Part shown: in pieces, positions 1 through 12,000 of the stretch | Position numbering within the stretch: position 1 is the first letter of the stretch | How the letters are laid out: the number at the start of each line of letters is the position of its first letter | Assembly (NCBI RefSeq): GCF_002878395.1 | Contig: NW_025825704.1 | Span: 841,613-905,612, forward strand | Origin: Capsicum annuum | Lineage: Eukaryota; Streptophyta; Magnoliopsida; Solanales; Solanaceae | Length of the DNA: 64,000 nt | Reading direction: 5' to 3' | The notes under the pieces: model-generated | What the model saw: the letters and a program-made list of their open reading frames with translations, nothing else | Database searches by the model: none | Told to the model about the DNA's origin: nothing | Program-made: the position numbers and the translations under genes

Positions 1-251
1 TCTACTCTATAATGTATAAATAAAAGAATACGGACCACTTTTTGTGGCATGATTGGGTGCCTCCCATTGAGCACTTATCTTAACGTCATAGCACGATGAT
101 TCCACCACTTCCTTTTGTGCTTCTACTTAGAAAATTTGAATCTCCGTCCCAACTTTTGTTCAAACTGCAATGAGCGGCAGAGGGACAGAAGATTTAGATC
201 TTCCAAGGTAAAACACAAATGATGTGAGGACATGGCGAGAAAGCTTTGATC

Positions 252-1221
252 TCACCATTTTGAAGATTTGAATCTTTTACCCAACTTTACATCAAAATTC
301 CGAATTCGTACCATAGGTAAAATTGACCACATCAATAGGCCACTAGTTGCACATAGGGTGTTGAGTTCCTTGGCCATTGATGGATGGGGTTCCATATGCT
401 CCTTTGGAATATCGAATTCCAAAATAAAGGAATCATACTCCACCTCCCCAGAATCCATCATTTGTCTAGGTGGATGGATTCTCAACACATACTCTAAGCA
501 TAATGTTGAAAAGTGGGTTGAACGATGTCCAACCCCAAATTTCGAAATTGCCTCCCCCAAGGCATCTTCACCCCAAAATGAACTAGAGTCATCATAAGAG
601 ATTTGCCTTGATTCTTCTTTTGACTCTAGCACCATTTGTTTTATTTCAGCATCTTATTCCCCATTTGATTTGGTTGATTGGGAAATCATTGAGGAATCTT
701 TGCTACTAAGCTCATCATCATAGCTTGGTTTCTCTTCTTGATTAGCCTCTTCTTAGAAAGTGGGCAAGGTAGAGGTAATTTTAATATTTGTTTCCTTGGC
801 CACTATCTCCATCTTGGCACTTTCCCATCCTAATGCCTCAAAGGATTAATGCTTGTCATGAACATTTTCCCCCGTTTTATTAACCCGATCCAAAATAGTT
901 TGAAACATTGCTTCAAGACTAGTGGATCCGGTATGTTGCTCTTTTTCCTATTCATCATAATACCTATTAAACTCATAATAAGTACTAGAAACTCAATTAG
1001 TATAATAGGGGGAGGGTGCATTTGTCCAATCACTCCAATATCCATCTCAAATACCACATAAAGAACAACCATACTCCCGATAGGGTTGAGATGGTGATTC
1101 CATCTCTCTCCGAGGAGCATAGTTACAAAATTTTCTGAAGTGGGATCCATCATAATATGGACATGGGTTCTTAAGATAGGACTTCCAACTACCAAAATCA
1201 TATTTGTCCGAAGACGCCATA
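252..1221 (-). pseudogene. Degenerate gag-like ORF of a non-autonomous LTR retrotransposon
   Basis: An ATG at 1221 opens a frame of 57 codons (starting MASSDKYDFG) that ends in an in-frame TGA. The same frame continues with several further stops through residues such as SLEAMFQTILDRV, then into an open 127-codon stretch at 635-252 that is rich in Glu, Ser and Asp. The frame lies about 130 bp inside a primer-binding-site relic (1351-1368) and an LTR (1374-2848), the position expected for gag. No protease, reverse transcriptase or integrase motif is visible between here and the window start. I infer a gag-only element of the Ty3/gypsy type. The protein match to a gag family is not strong, so the name rests mainly on position. 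Confidence 0.5.
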
Positions 1222-1350
1222 GGGAAAAGTAAAATAAAAATAAAAATCTACCTAACACAAGAAACAAAACAAAATCACAAACAATTATATGCAAGTTTGA
1301 AATCAAGCAAGTAAGCTAGAATTCCAAACTAACTTAATACGCCAAAATTA

Positions 1351-1368
1351 TCCCCGACAATAGTGTCA
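1351..1368 (-). other. Primer-binding-site relic (tRNA-Asp type)
   Basis: The 18 bases tccccgacaatagtgtca resemble the 3' end of plant tRNA-Asp at 13 of 18 positions, by my reading from memory of that tRNA. The site sits 5 bp from the TG that starts the LTR at 1374. Athila-type elements are known to use this primer. The five mismatches indicate decay. Confidence 0.5.
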
Positions 1369-1373
1369 TTTTT

Positions 1374-2848
1374 TGATAACGCTCAACTTACACATCAATT
1401 TAAGTGCAAGACGATCGTCGTCAATATATTTACCCAACTTTGGAGTCGGGGTTGAATCCATGAGGAACGATGTGAGTGGTGGCTAAATTAGTTTGGAACT
1501 ATAGATACAAACAAAATTCAAACCAATATTACACAAAGATAAAAATGGGGGAGATAAATATCAACACTAATGTTTATTTTATAATCTATCTAGTATAAAT
1601 TTGGGGTTATGAATAATTAGAGTCTAAGCAATTAGGCAAGGATCTTAGGATTAGTCAACATCATTTTAGTAGATTTAGTGTGGGTGGGTTTGGTTATAGG
1701 TTTTGATGCTAGCCTTTAAACAAAACACCAAACTTTCACTCATTGATTCTTTCGAATATCCAATGGCAGTGTTTAACAATTGGTAACCAAACCTCAATTT
1801 AGGCATCTCTATTTCTAGAATGATACCCATGGTATAGTTAACTTCACAACCACCCTTATGTCTAAGATAGTGATAGTTTAGCAAACTACACACATAATCG
1901 TCTACCATTACTTTGGTCTCCATATCCCTCTTTCAAGGATGATATGGATTCTTAAAGTTCAACCAAAACCCTTTGTTTGAAGATGGCTTTGAGCTTTCTA
2001 GATTGGAGTTTTCACCCATCAAACCCCTATGGGTATTTAGGGCTTTCACCCACAAATCTCAACAAAATTGGTCAAGAAATGATAAAACCCATCAACATGA
2101 ACTACCAAATAGAAGCTAATATTAACAGACTACATAAACATTAATCCCTACACACATAACCCTAAGAGGGAGATCTAGCAACATATGAGATAAATAAGCA
2201 ATGATATACCCATAATCTCCATTGAAATGATTTATTGAAGACTAAGTGAATGTTATTTCAAACTTTGAACTCCCACAAATCTCCAATTGAAGTGAGCTAT
2301 TACTCCACATAGAAGTTACTCCAATGTATTTTTCACATAAAATTTATACAATATTTTCTTCTCCAAGAATGGAGGCTATAAACTCTAGAACAATGTCTAC
2401 AAAAATTGGGGAAGATGGAATATTATGAATGCTAGGGTTTAAGTCTTTTTGACAAAATTTTGGATCAGCTATGTGCATTTCCAGTTTTTCCCTTGGGCTG
2501 GAATCTTTTGCTGAGCCGCGATCGCACCAGCTTGGTCGCGGTTACGGATACTGCGACCTTGGTTAGCTTATGCGACCACAGTAAATTGACCATGCTTGAC
2601 TGCTATGATCGTGGTTATCAAACTGCAACTGCGGTAACTTAGGACATTCTGCTCCAGGACTTCAGCTGCATTTCTTGCTTTCTTTTGATCATTTTAAGCT
2701 CCAATCCATATCTTTCTATCTCACCAACTGCATACCTACATAATGTGGATATTAGTTTATTTAATCACAATTACTTCTTATTTATTCATTCAAAATAAGG
2801 TAATGTGCACGAATGTTGAGTGCCAATGAGTGGTAAATTTAACACTCA
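1374..2848 (-). repeat. LTR (5' LTR of the gag-only element)
   Basis: The sequence begins TGATAACGCTC directly outside the primer-site relic and can be closed at a CA at 2848, giving about 1.47 kb. It holds no credible gene. It contains a GC-richer patch at 2505-2640 with repeated gatcg/gcgac words. The inner boundary is supported by the primer site; the outer boundary is a guess, because the partner LTR lies outside the window. Confidence 0.45.
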
Positions 2849-4214
2849 TTAGGTATCGTCATACCAATTTTACTCACAAGTATCATCCATAGCCAACTAT
2901 TTATAGATTTAAGGGGACTTTCAAATACCCTTCCATTTACCTTATTAAACCACTTGGGGTATTCCTTATACCCCTCAAGCCTAACCATTTATCCATTTAA
3001 CTTTCCAAGCTATTTAAGCCATGTATATCTCCTTTACCAAGTTTTAAAACAAGCAAGAGTTCTATTAAAAGTAGTCAATGCAATGAACATATTTTTATAA
3101 GCATTTTGTCAAACACATTGGGGGAACAATATGACCAAAACCAATCCCAATTACCAACCATTCCCCTGCAATCCAATTAGCCAAAACCACCATTAATGCA
3201 TATAAAAGCATAATTAAAACCATAGAAAATATAACCAACCATTTAATATCAAAACCACCAATTCATATTTGAAAACCAAAATCATATAATCAATAAAATC
3301 ATGCCAACAGATAGAATTAAAAATGAGGGAAGAGAACATGCCTTAAACCAAAATGATGATGGAAAGAAATCACTAAGACAAGCCCTAAATCAATCCTCTA
3401 GTTGAAACTCTAGCTTCCTTTGCCCAAAAGATTTTGAGAGAATTATAGAGTATTTATAAGATTTTTCTAAGTGTTAATGACAGGAATAATGAGGTAAATA
3501 ACCTTCCAAGTAGGTTAGAAGTTGTGGGACCTTATTAGGATAAGTGGGGAAATATCCATAATAACCCCTCCCATCCCATCCTCCCCCCCTCCCACTTAAG
3601 TTGCACCAAGATCTATCACAGGGATACAACTAACCCTCACGAATCATATCCTTCCGATACGAGTGGTACCCTTCACTCGTACCCTAGCCTCAACCTTTGG
3701 ATCAAACACTGTCTAGCATATGACTCATCCAACCAAGTCATATCCAAAGCATAGGATCCTTACCCTCCATCCGTACCCCTAGCAGATTTAAAACCAAGGA
3801 AGATTTAGACACTGTCCACCATATGAGTCCTGGGTACAACTCATACCCTAGCTTACAGCTTATGGTGAACCACTCTTACTCAGATCCACCCTAAGTAACC
3901 AAGTATAAGATTAATTTAAGGAACCAAATGATCTATAACAACCAATATGACTCATACCCCTAAGTCGAATCAATTCCAGTATCCAAAATCCATCCCATCA
4001 ACTAATACTGGTTAGTTCACGACTGCACCATACCATCCGTACACCAACATATGGCTCGTACCCATGAGTCGTATTGGGTCAAGAGATCAGAATTCAAGGA
4101 AATTTTCTAAGGTTCAGAAACTAAGTTGTTTTACCATAGCTATCCCTAATCAATATGACTAAATAAAGAATGCTACTAGAACTATAGTTAAATCAAGCCC
4201 TCGAATAAAAAGAA
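2849..4214. other. Non-coding, LTR-like sequence without a recognisable gene
   Basis: No frame longer than about 60 codons and no protein motif was found. From about 3580 to 4080 the words ctcgtaccc, actcatacc and cgtaccc recur, a GC-richer pattern like the variable part of a retrotransposon LTR. I could not find ends or a target duplication. Confidence 0.35.
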
Positions 4215-6023
4215 CTCATCACCTGCTGATTGATAATGGTAAACTATCTGATTATGATGTATGGGCTACAATTGGTACATACATTATGAAACAATGTATC
4301 CACACAAACGTATATGTGGTTGGTACTTGTGGAATGTGTTGAATAAGTGGGGGTGAATGAAATAAGTAAAACTAAATAGATACATAATCTTAAAACATGC
4401 ATGCTAATTGCAAGTAGACTCACCAAGAGGCTAAAATAAACTGAAAGATGAAGTATCTTAAAACATAGTAACTAACACAATCTGATAAGCTGGTGAATAA
4501 CTACACTTAGTTTCTTAAATCCTTACTTTTATAGAATAAGTATAAATGAAGTTGGGTATACTTTTAAATCATACAGGTTAAGTGTTGAAAGACTCACCTT
4601 GATCATACGTAAACTGAAAGCTGAAAGTTGTAATCTGATGGATAATAACTTATGTAAAACAATATGTGAATAAAATTTTGAGTCTTTACACTTAGTTTCT
4701 AAAATCTTTAATTTTATTCTTTCTTGTGGGAGATTCTTCTAACCGACATAAATTATGTGAGCTATAATAGAGTCCAACGTCTTACCTACGTTGGGAGAGC
4801 TATTTTATCCTTCCTATTGGAATAAAACCTTAACTAAAGTGATCACTGAACTTCATCCATATTAGAAAAAAACTTAACCTTTGGTGGCTCGTAGTTTCCA
4901 AGAATTTAGGATACGCTCATTCACATTTCTTTCTCGGTGATAAATATTATTCCTAGAATACTTATATACTGGTACTTTGGAAAACCGCCTTAAAAGAGTA
5001 TAAGGGTTTATATAATGAAAACCAGTTATGCTTCTTTTTAATTTAAATCGTAATCAAGATGAACAATTTTGATTTCATATCTTATCTTTAGATCAAAGGA
5101 TCAAACTTTCTTTAATTGTACTATAATGTATGTGAATGAAGTTTCAAAAGCTTAAACCTCATTGTAAACTTAATACTTGAACTTAGGACTTGGAATTCTT
5201 GCTTTATTTCACAGAAATCCATAATGAAACATAATGATCAATAACCACATTAAAATCTTTCAACGACACCCAGCCAAGATAATGAAATTCAAATCATAAT
5301 ATAAATCTTATAAATTAAAACATAAATATATGTAAACCTTGATCCACTTAAAGCTTTAAATCACATGGTGGTATGATACTTCAACAATAACAATTTGAGT
5401 ATGAACCCTAATTTAAAACAAGTAAACTTAATCTTAAAACCATGCACTTTGGATACAAGGATGAAAGAATAACCTTGTTCATAGACCTCATATACCTCGA
5501 TTGGACAAATTCTTGAAGAAAGCTTGAAATTGGAATTTAACTTCTTGAGTTCTTAAAGGAAGAAACTTGAACTTTGTTCTTGGGAAGAGAGGAAGGATTT
5601 TAAATTGTGTCTTAGACATTTAGGGTTAAGAGAGTGGAAAATAAAGTGTTTTAAGACCCCTTAATTCATTTAAGAATGATTAGAAATGGTTTACGGGTGT
5701 AAAAAGACCTCAACACCCTTAAACTAAGTCAAAATGGAGCAATTTTGGTACTTGACTTTTTCTAGGTGCGCACACCAAAAGCCAAGGCAAGAGTGTATGG
5801 TGCACGCCAAAAGCCAAGGCTAGGGTGATCGGTGCACATCAAAAGCCAAGCCCATCTAGTGATTGCTAGCATTTGCCCCATGATGCGCTGCCTTTGCAGA
5901 GGGTCTATTTGTTGACGCACACCAAATTCCAATGTCCAAAAGCACCCTTAACACAACCCACAACAACTATACTTGGTTTTCCATCGATACAGGGTTCCTA
6001 AGGGTAATTTTTAAGGCATTACT

Positions 6024-6885
6024 TGATACAAGACTAACTGTGTATCAAGAGATTCAAGCCAACACAAAAGCAACAAACTGAACAACAAGGTGCTAGTGAA
6101 TCGAAATAGGCTACTCACGGCTTCACTAGACTTTAGATTTAGTTTTGAGCAAGAAAAGAGATGAACACAACAACAATAATGCTAGTGAATCGAAAGAGCC
6201 CCACACGGCTTCACTAGACTTCAAAGCCCAACAACAATACAATGTTAACAAAAGAGATGGATAGATAGTTTGACATACAATATTCAAGAATCTAAGAACC
6301 CTAACCACATGTAAAGACCCTAAGATTAATAAATGTTAATACCAAACTCTTACGTTGACAAAAGAGGGACTTTACCTCCCTAATCACCAACATATCAAGC
6401 CAATGATGCAACATAAGTGATATCCACACTTGGGCAACCCTAGTTACGGATTGGTGGCTTTTCCAAGCCCTACAACTAAGGGGTGTTACACTCCTCACAC
6501 TAGAGAGAAAGTTTGTCTTCCATCAATAAGCAATTAATGAGAAAAAAACCTAAAATGTTCTATTTATATTCTATTACAAGACAAGGCAAAATAACAACAA
6601 TGCCCTTAAAGGGTGGGGTAGCCATGGAGTGCATTTGGATCCAATGAAGTGACCAAAATACCCTTAATGAAGATGACCAAATCATGACCCATTAAGTGTT
6701 GTCCAAAATCGTGAGTCCTCAAGTCTTCGATGCTCCAAGCAATCTTTCACACACGGCTTTGCTGGTGCTCAAAACGGGTCTTCCTTGCATATTCTTGTGC
6801 CCTCAGGGTGACCAAGTCTTGAGCCTTTAAATGATGACCTCCAATCATGTCTTCAAAATTTAAGGTGGCCATTTGACTTGTATCA
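6024..6885 (-). repeat. 3' LTR of the 6.0-10.2 kb element
   Basis: Direct repeat of 9330-10190. Over the first ~190 bp I count about 13 differences, so the copies are roughly 93% identical there. It contains two tandem inverted pairs, ctagtgaa..ttcactag, at 6091-6130 and 6183-6222. The C-terminal part of the internal reading frame ends inside it at 6747. Confidence 0.88.
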
Positions 6886-8148
6886 TCTTTTCCTTCTTGA
6901 AAAGGATTCAACCTCAAATCCAAACCTTGCAAGAACAAAGAGAAGACAAACAAGAACCACATCCTCATGACATGAGGGTTAAAGTTAGTACAATAAATAA
7001 TATCAATATGCCAAAGAGGTACACACTTGAGACGTAACCACACGTCATTTGTTATAATCACGAGGGACTTAGAAAAAAAATTACAAAGGAGTTGGCGAAA
7101 GGAATCACCATCAAGGGGTGGCATCCTAATTGAAAGTAAAGTCCACCTAACACATATAACAATATCACTCAAATAAGTGGACCAACCAAGAACTGTCCAT
7201 CCTTCACACCCTAAGAAGTTACCGGGATCTAATGGGAGACGTAACCAAGGGCTTAGGTCTCGGCCTCTCTCACTTTCCCCTAGGGTGTCATCCTCGAAAG
7301 TAAGCAAGCCCTCTTGGTCACTGTTGAAAATATCATGAACTAAAAGAGGGTTGAGAAAGGTGTTCTATAAGTCAACTTCAAATAAAGGGTTCCCATGTAT
7401 GCACTTACTACTAGTTTCAAAATTTCCACTAGGAATATACCCAACATAAGAAACACATAAAGACGAAGTAGATGGCATTTCTAAGCACATATCACCTTCT
7501 CTTTCACAAGAGTTATCCTCGCATACGTACAAACCATCAAGGGAAGCCAAAGGACCACAATCAATATCATCTTCATAAAGACAATCACAACTCGGGTTTT
7601 CTAAATCTTCAAGCGAATCAAGATCATAGACACCCGGTTGATCATTTTGCTCACCCTCACTAGTTGTTGGCAAGGAAATCCACATACCAACATAGACTCA
7701 CCTTTTTTTCACAAGGGTCAACTAGTGTTTGAATACTCTCGTTACTTGGTTATGGAACCTTAGTCAAGTTGTAAGTGCTAGCACCAGGTGGACACAAATC
7801 ATTCTCACGGGGAGAATCAATTTCGTCATCTAAAGGATCAACTAGTACTTGTGTACCTACAACAAGAGTTTGGTCCTCATGTGACCTAAAAATATCAAGA
7901 GTATCACAAAATGAAGACTCATGCACTCCTACACTTGGTAAAACTGCAACTACGTTCATAGGAGTATAGGGGATAACATTTTCACCTCGTAGCTCACATG
8001 AGCTATGGTCTTCATCTTGACGTGTGTCCGGGTAGCCCACTTGCTCCCTTGGAAATCCCATATGATCCGACCTTTCATTTACCACTTCCCATTGTTGGGT
8101 AATGGCTTCAAGTTTAGCCAAAATAGCACTTGCAGCTGCGGGTTCCAT
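6747..8148 (-). pseudogene. Broken single ORF of the pol-less LTR element
   Basis: An ATG at 8148 (MEPAAASAILAKLEA) starts a frame open to 7750. One base gained or lost, plausibly in the A7 run near 7710, shifts it into a second frame. That frame runs from 7685 to 6747 with a single in-frame TAG near 7365. Repairing neither, I estimate an original product of about 460-470 residues. The first 30 residues look helical and gag-like; the middle is Cys/Asp/Glu-rich (near CDCLYEDDIDCG); the end (DLRLNPFQEGKDD) resembles, from memory, the tail of gypsy polyproteins. The last ~45 codons lie in the 3' LTR. The matching frame in the other LTR (10177-9911) stays open longer, so the ancestral protein probably ran further. 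Function unknown. Confidence 0.55.
6886..6905 (-). other. Polypurine tract of the pol-less element
   Basis: On the minus strand the bases just before the 3' LTR read AAGGAAAAGA, a purine run at the position of a plus-strand priming site. Confidence 0.6.
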
Positions 8149-9310
8149 CGTAATTGCACCTAAAAAAAACAAGTCTACAAAATAAAATGCAAGTTAGTTT
8201 GAAACAACCTCACCACACTCTCACGCACTTGATCGTTTCACACTTGGATTCATAAGTGTTGTAAGTCAGCTTGTAGTTCGTAATGAGTCGATGGGTGAGT
8301 CTACTCCTTGGTCAGAATGGATTCTTTGTTTGAAGACTCAAGAAAATAATGTCCGAACTTGAACCAAGAAATTCTATGATTCAAAAATAAGAAAAGCACA
8401 CAATAATGCTAGCACGAACAAATGGGCACAAAAACTAACAAGTTAGTGGGAGATTACTAGGTCGTCAATTAGTGTTCAAACCAACAAACGAAACTAAGAA
8501 ACAATAAAATGAAACTATGAAATCTAAAAGTTGAACTCAAAATGTTGCGTGAACAGTAATTTAGTGATGTGGCAGTCCACTATTAGCCTTGGTTTTATCA
8601 AAATTTTACCCTCCAATTTCAAGTCTTGACCAATCTACAATTTGGAAATAGTGGATTTGGTTAATGGAGGGAAATTTGGTCTTGGAGCTTCATTTTCAAG
8701 TTCAAAACAAGACTTGAACTTCTTGGTACTTTCTCCTTGAAACAAGGTCCTTAAATCAAGGAATGTAGGTGAAAAGTGGTTGTCAAGTCTTTTGAGTGAT
8801 GTGATCAAGTCTTTCACCAACAAGTACTACACTTGGTCTTTTACCTTTTATGGATCTAATGTCCACTTTTTGTTTTAACAAAAGATGAAAAGGATGAAGA
8901 ACAACAAGAACACAACAAGTCCAAGAACAACAACAATTTCAGTTTCCAAATCCACTAAAACAAGACCATCAAATCATCCAAGGTTTAGGTAACAACAACA
9001 TCCAACTCATCCACACCCTGTTCACATCAACAACTTCAACAAGTTCAAGTTCAATCTTAGATTTGGACACTTTTTAGTGTTGATGAGAAAGAAACCAACA
9101 CTAGAAACACTCTAAACAAACAAAATACTACAAGTTCTAGACACACAACAAATAAATCTTGGCCAAGATAACAACAACACAATTTTCGGCCAAGAACACA
9201 AAATGGACAGATTTGCACTTTTCTAGAAATTTTTTTCAGTTTTCAACTTTTTTTCTTTTTTAATTTTCATCCAAGAGAACCCAAGATTAGTAGTGTAGGA
9301 ACACAACCAT

Positions 9311-9329
9311 CCTTGCTATGATACCAAAA
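9311..9329 (-). other. Primer-binding site (initiator-Met tRNA type) of the pol-less element
   Basis: The reverse complement reads TTTTGGTATCATAGCAAGG, close to the TGGTATCAGAGC core used by most plant gypsy elements, three to four bases from the right LTR. Confidence 0.7.
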
Positions 9330-10190
9330 TTATACAAGACTAAGTGTGTATCAAGAGATTCAAGTCAACATAAGAGCAACAAACTGAACAACAAGGTGCT
9401 AGTGAATCGAAATAAGCCACTCATGGCTTCACTAGACTTTAGATTTAGTTTTGAGCAAGAAAAGAGATGAACACAAGAACAACAATGCTAGTGAATCGAA
9501 CGACCCCCCCACGGCTTCACTAGACTTCAAAGACCAACAACAATACAATGTTAACAAAAGAGATGGATAGATAGTTTGACAGACAATATTCAAGAATCTA
9601 AGAACCCTAACCATATGTAAGGACCCTAAGATTATTGAATGTTAACACCAAACTCTTACATTGACAAAAGAGGGACTTTACGTCCCTAATCACCAATGTA
9701 TCAAGCTAACGATGCAACACAAGTCATATCTATACTTGGGCAACCCTAGTTAAGGATTGGTGGCTTTTCCAAGCCCTACAACTAAGGGGTGTTCACTCCT
9801 CACACTAGAGAGAAATTTTGTGTTCCATCAATAAAAAACTAATGAGAAAAAGACCTAAAATGTTCTATTTATATTCTATTACAAAACAAGGCAAAATGAC
9901 AACAATGCCCTTAACGGGTGGGGTGGCCATGAAGTGCATTTGGACCCAATGAAGTGACCAAAATACCCTTAATGAAGATGACTAAATCATGACCCATTAA
10001 GTGTTTTCCAAAACCGTGAGTCCTCAAGTCTTCGATGCTCCAAGCAATCTTCCACACATGGCCTTGCTTGTGCTCAAAACGGGTCTTCCTTGCATATTCT
10101 TGTGCCCTCAGGGTGACTAAGTCTTGAGCCTTTAAATGATGACCTCCAATCATATCTTCAAAAATTAAGGTGGCCATTTGACTTGTATCA
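9330..10190 (-). repeat. 5' LTR of the 6.0-10.2 kb element
   Basis: Direct repeat of 6024-6885, beginning tatacaagacta and ending cttgtatca, followed by the duplication TTACT at 10191-10195. It holds an open minus-strand frame (10177-9911) matching the part of the element's protein that overlaps the 3' LTR. Confidence 0.88.
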
Positions 10191-10584
10191 TTACTAGAGC
10201 ACTAAAAGCACAAGGTGTTGCACTTACTGTTTCTCACAAAAATGGTCATAACTTTTTGCTCGAAGATCAGATTAAGGTGAAATTGGTATCATGAGAAAGC
10301 TAATTCAACTATCTATAATTTGGTGATCTTGAGATGAAAAATTCCACATATGTAAAAATTTATACACATTCAAAGCTGACCCTTATAGAATTAAATACTA
10401 AAATTTGGCCAAATCAAAGGCTCTTAGCTCAACTTTGCTCTTAGTGATTCCTATGAACATTTTCCACCTTATAAGAACTCTTCACACTAGGCTAATGATG
10501 ATGACACATGTATTCAAATATAGATCATGGGATTAGAGTTTACATACGTAGGAATGATTGTTTGATTTCTAGCTAAAAAATGCG

Positions 10585-12000
10585 GGTTTAATAGTGATAC
10601 TAGGTAAAATGCTAGTATCGTTGTTAGGAAGTAACAAAGGCCTAATGTTTGAATTGACTTTGTCAAATTTGACTTAAAGTGGTCAGACAACAATTTGTGG
10701 AACTTGTTTAGTATTTGGTAGGTTTGAGAAAATTTGGACATGTGGTCGAGGAGTAGAATAAGAGGCTTTTGAATGTTCCCCAAGGTTTTCCAACCTACCA
10801 TCTATACTTTCCAATCCACAATTGATGATTAACCACTTCTCATTCATGTGGACAATTCCTTAGTCATTTGCCTCACATCTTGTTGTATCTTAGGAGTGTC
10901 TCCGAGATGGTATCAAAGGTTGCTCCACCCATAGATCTTAGCACAATTGAGAAAAAGGATGAAGCAACTATCGATGACTCAATTAAAAATAAAAGACGAA
11001 GCAAGAAATAATAAAAACATACAAGGAAAAGAATAAAGGAAAAAAATGAACTAAGGAACCAATTAAACAACTAAGTAGATCAAGTACTAGTTGTTAATTA
11101 GTGTTAAGAATCAAAGAAATGAAAAGGGGAATCAAGAAAGGAAATCAATAAATTGAGCCTGAGCAATTGGAGTTTAGAAAACTTGAATTGCATTTGAGAC
11201 GTGTTGGTAAAGAACTACGGCAGCCTTCGCACACCCTAGGCATAACCTAAGCACAAAAGGGGTTGTATTGACCTACTTTAGCAGGTCTAACGCACCCTTG
11301 GTGTATGCCAGACGTACCCAGGAGGCGGAGCTCACTGTTTTGAGATGCTGCAGTAGATCAGGCGCAGCCCAAAAGTAGGCCAAGCATAGATCTAAAGCAA
11401 GTCAGCCGAGACGGCTAATAAAGGTGTCGAGTTGGCATTCTAAGTGGTCCCCATTGACCTCTTCTTTGGAATGTTTCTTGGACATTTTGTAGATTCCTTT
11501 GCACTAACACTTTTGTACACCTTTTCTTTCCCTTTCTTGGATCAAACATCAATTTTTTTGTGAAGATTTAACTTGAAGATACGAATCTTCTTAAGAACAT
11601 CAAGAACATAAAAATTCCAACCTCTTTCTCCATTTCTCAAAATGCGATGAAATTTTGAATTCAAGCATTTTTCAGACTTCTAAACACATTCCAAACATCA
11701 TTAAGCTCAAATTCTTAACCAAAAAATCCAGATTTCAAGACCTACTTTCAATTTCTTCAAACTCAAGCTTTCAATAATGGTAGCTCTGATTAATCTCAAA
11801 TTCGATATTTAGACTCCAATAGTGCTAGGAAACAAGAATCTAAAACTTAAAACTAAAGAAAACAACAAAATCAAAGACTCAAAATTTGACCTAAACCCAA
11901 AAATATGAATAGTAAATCTTTTATGATTTTTTGATTTTTTAAGACAAGAAAACCCAAGATTGACTTGGTGGGAATGAAATCAAGCTGCTCTGATATCAAA
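10585..12000 (-). mobile_element. Truncated interior of a related pol-less LTR element
   Basis: Just inside the LTR at 12001 the sequence (11920-11970, gattttttgattttttaag then aacccaagattg) matches the same position of the 6.0-10.2 kb element (9240-9290, aacccaagattag). A primer site, reverse complement TTTGATATCAGAGCAGC, lies at 11984-12000. The interior has no RT or integrase motif; frames at 10514-10801 and 10873-11070 are not recognisable. No left LTR was found, so the element is truncated at or before 10585. Confidence 0.5.

Larger units (their letters stand above)
6024..10190 (-). mobile_element. Complete non-autonomous LTR retrotransposon without pol (LARD/TR-GAG-like)
   Basis: Two direct repeats of 862 and 861 bp (6024-6885 and 9330-10190) flank a 2444-bp interior. 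The LTR ends form the inverted repeat TGATACAAG/CTTGTATCA; the first G is mutated in the right copy. The five bases outside both ends are TTACT, a perfect target-site duplication. A primer site (revcomp TTTTGGTATCATAGC) abuts the right LTR and a purine tract (minus strand) abuts the left LTR, so the element is on the minus strand. No protease, RT, RNase H or integrase motif is present in any frame. The only coding trace is the frame at 8148-6747. It sits inside an older chromovirus LTR. Confidence 0.88.
4215..10584 (-). mobile_element. Chromovirus-type LTR, interrupted by a 4.2-kb LTR element
   Basis: Two pieces, 4215-6023 and 10191-10584, belong to one LTR. The first piece (4219-4440) is the reverse complement of the LTR at 34490-34760, including the tcacctgctg block and the words acatacgtttgtg/catatgtctgcat. 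The second piece (10220-10584) is the reverse complement of 33890-34250: it shares aaagctaattcaa, aactttttgctcg and the terminal ctaaaaaatgc. The central gap is exactly the element at 6024-10190, flanked by its TTACT duplication. The inner, primer-proximal end of this LTR is missing or replaced near 4200. It also carries a motif (accgacataaa..atgtgagct, 4743-4772) shared with the LTRs at 37455 and 44826. Confidence 0.6.
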
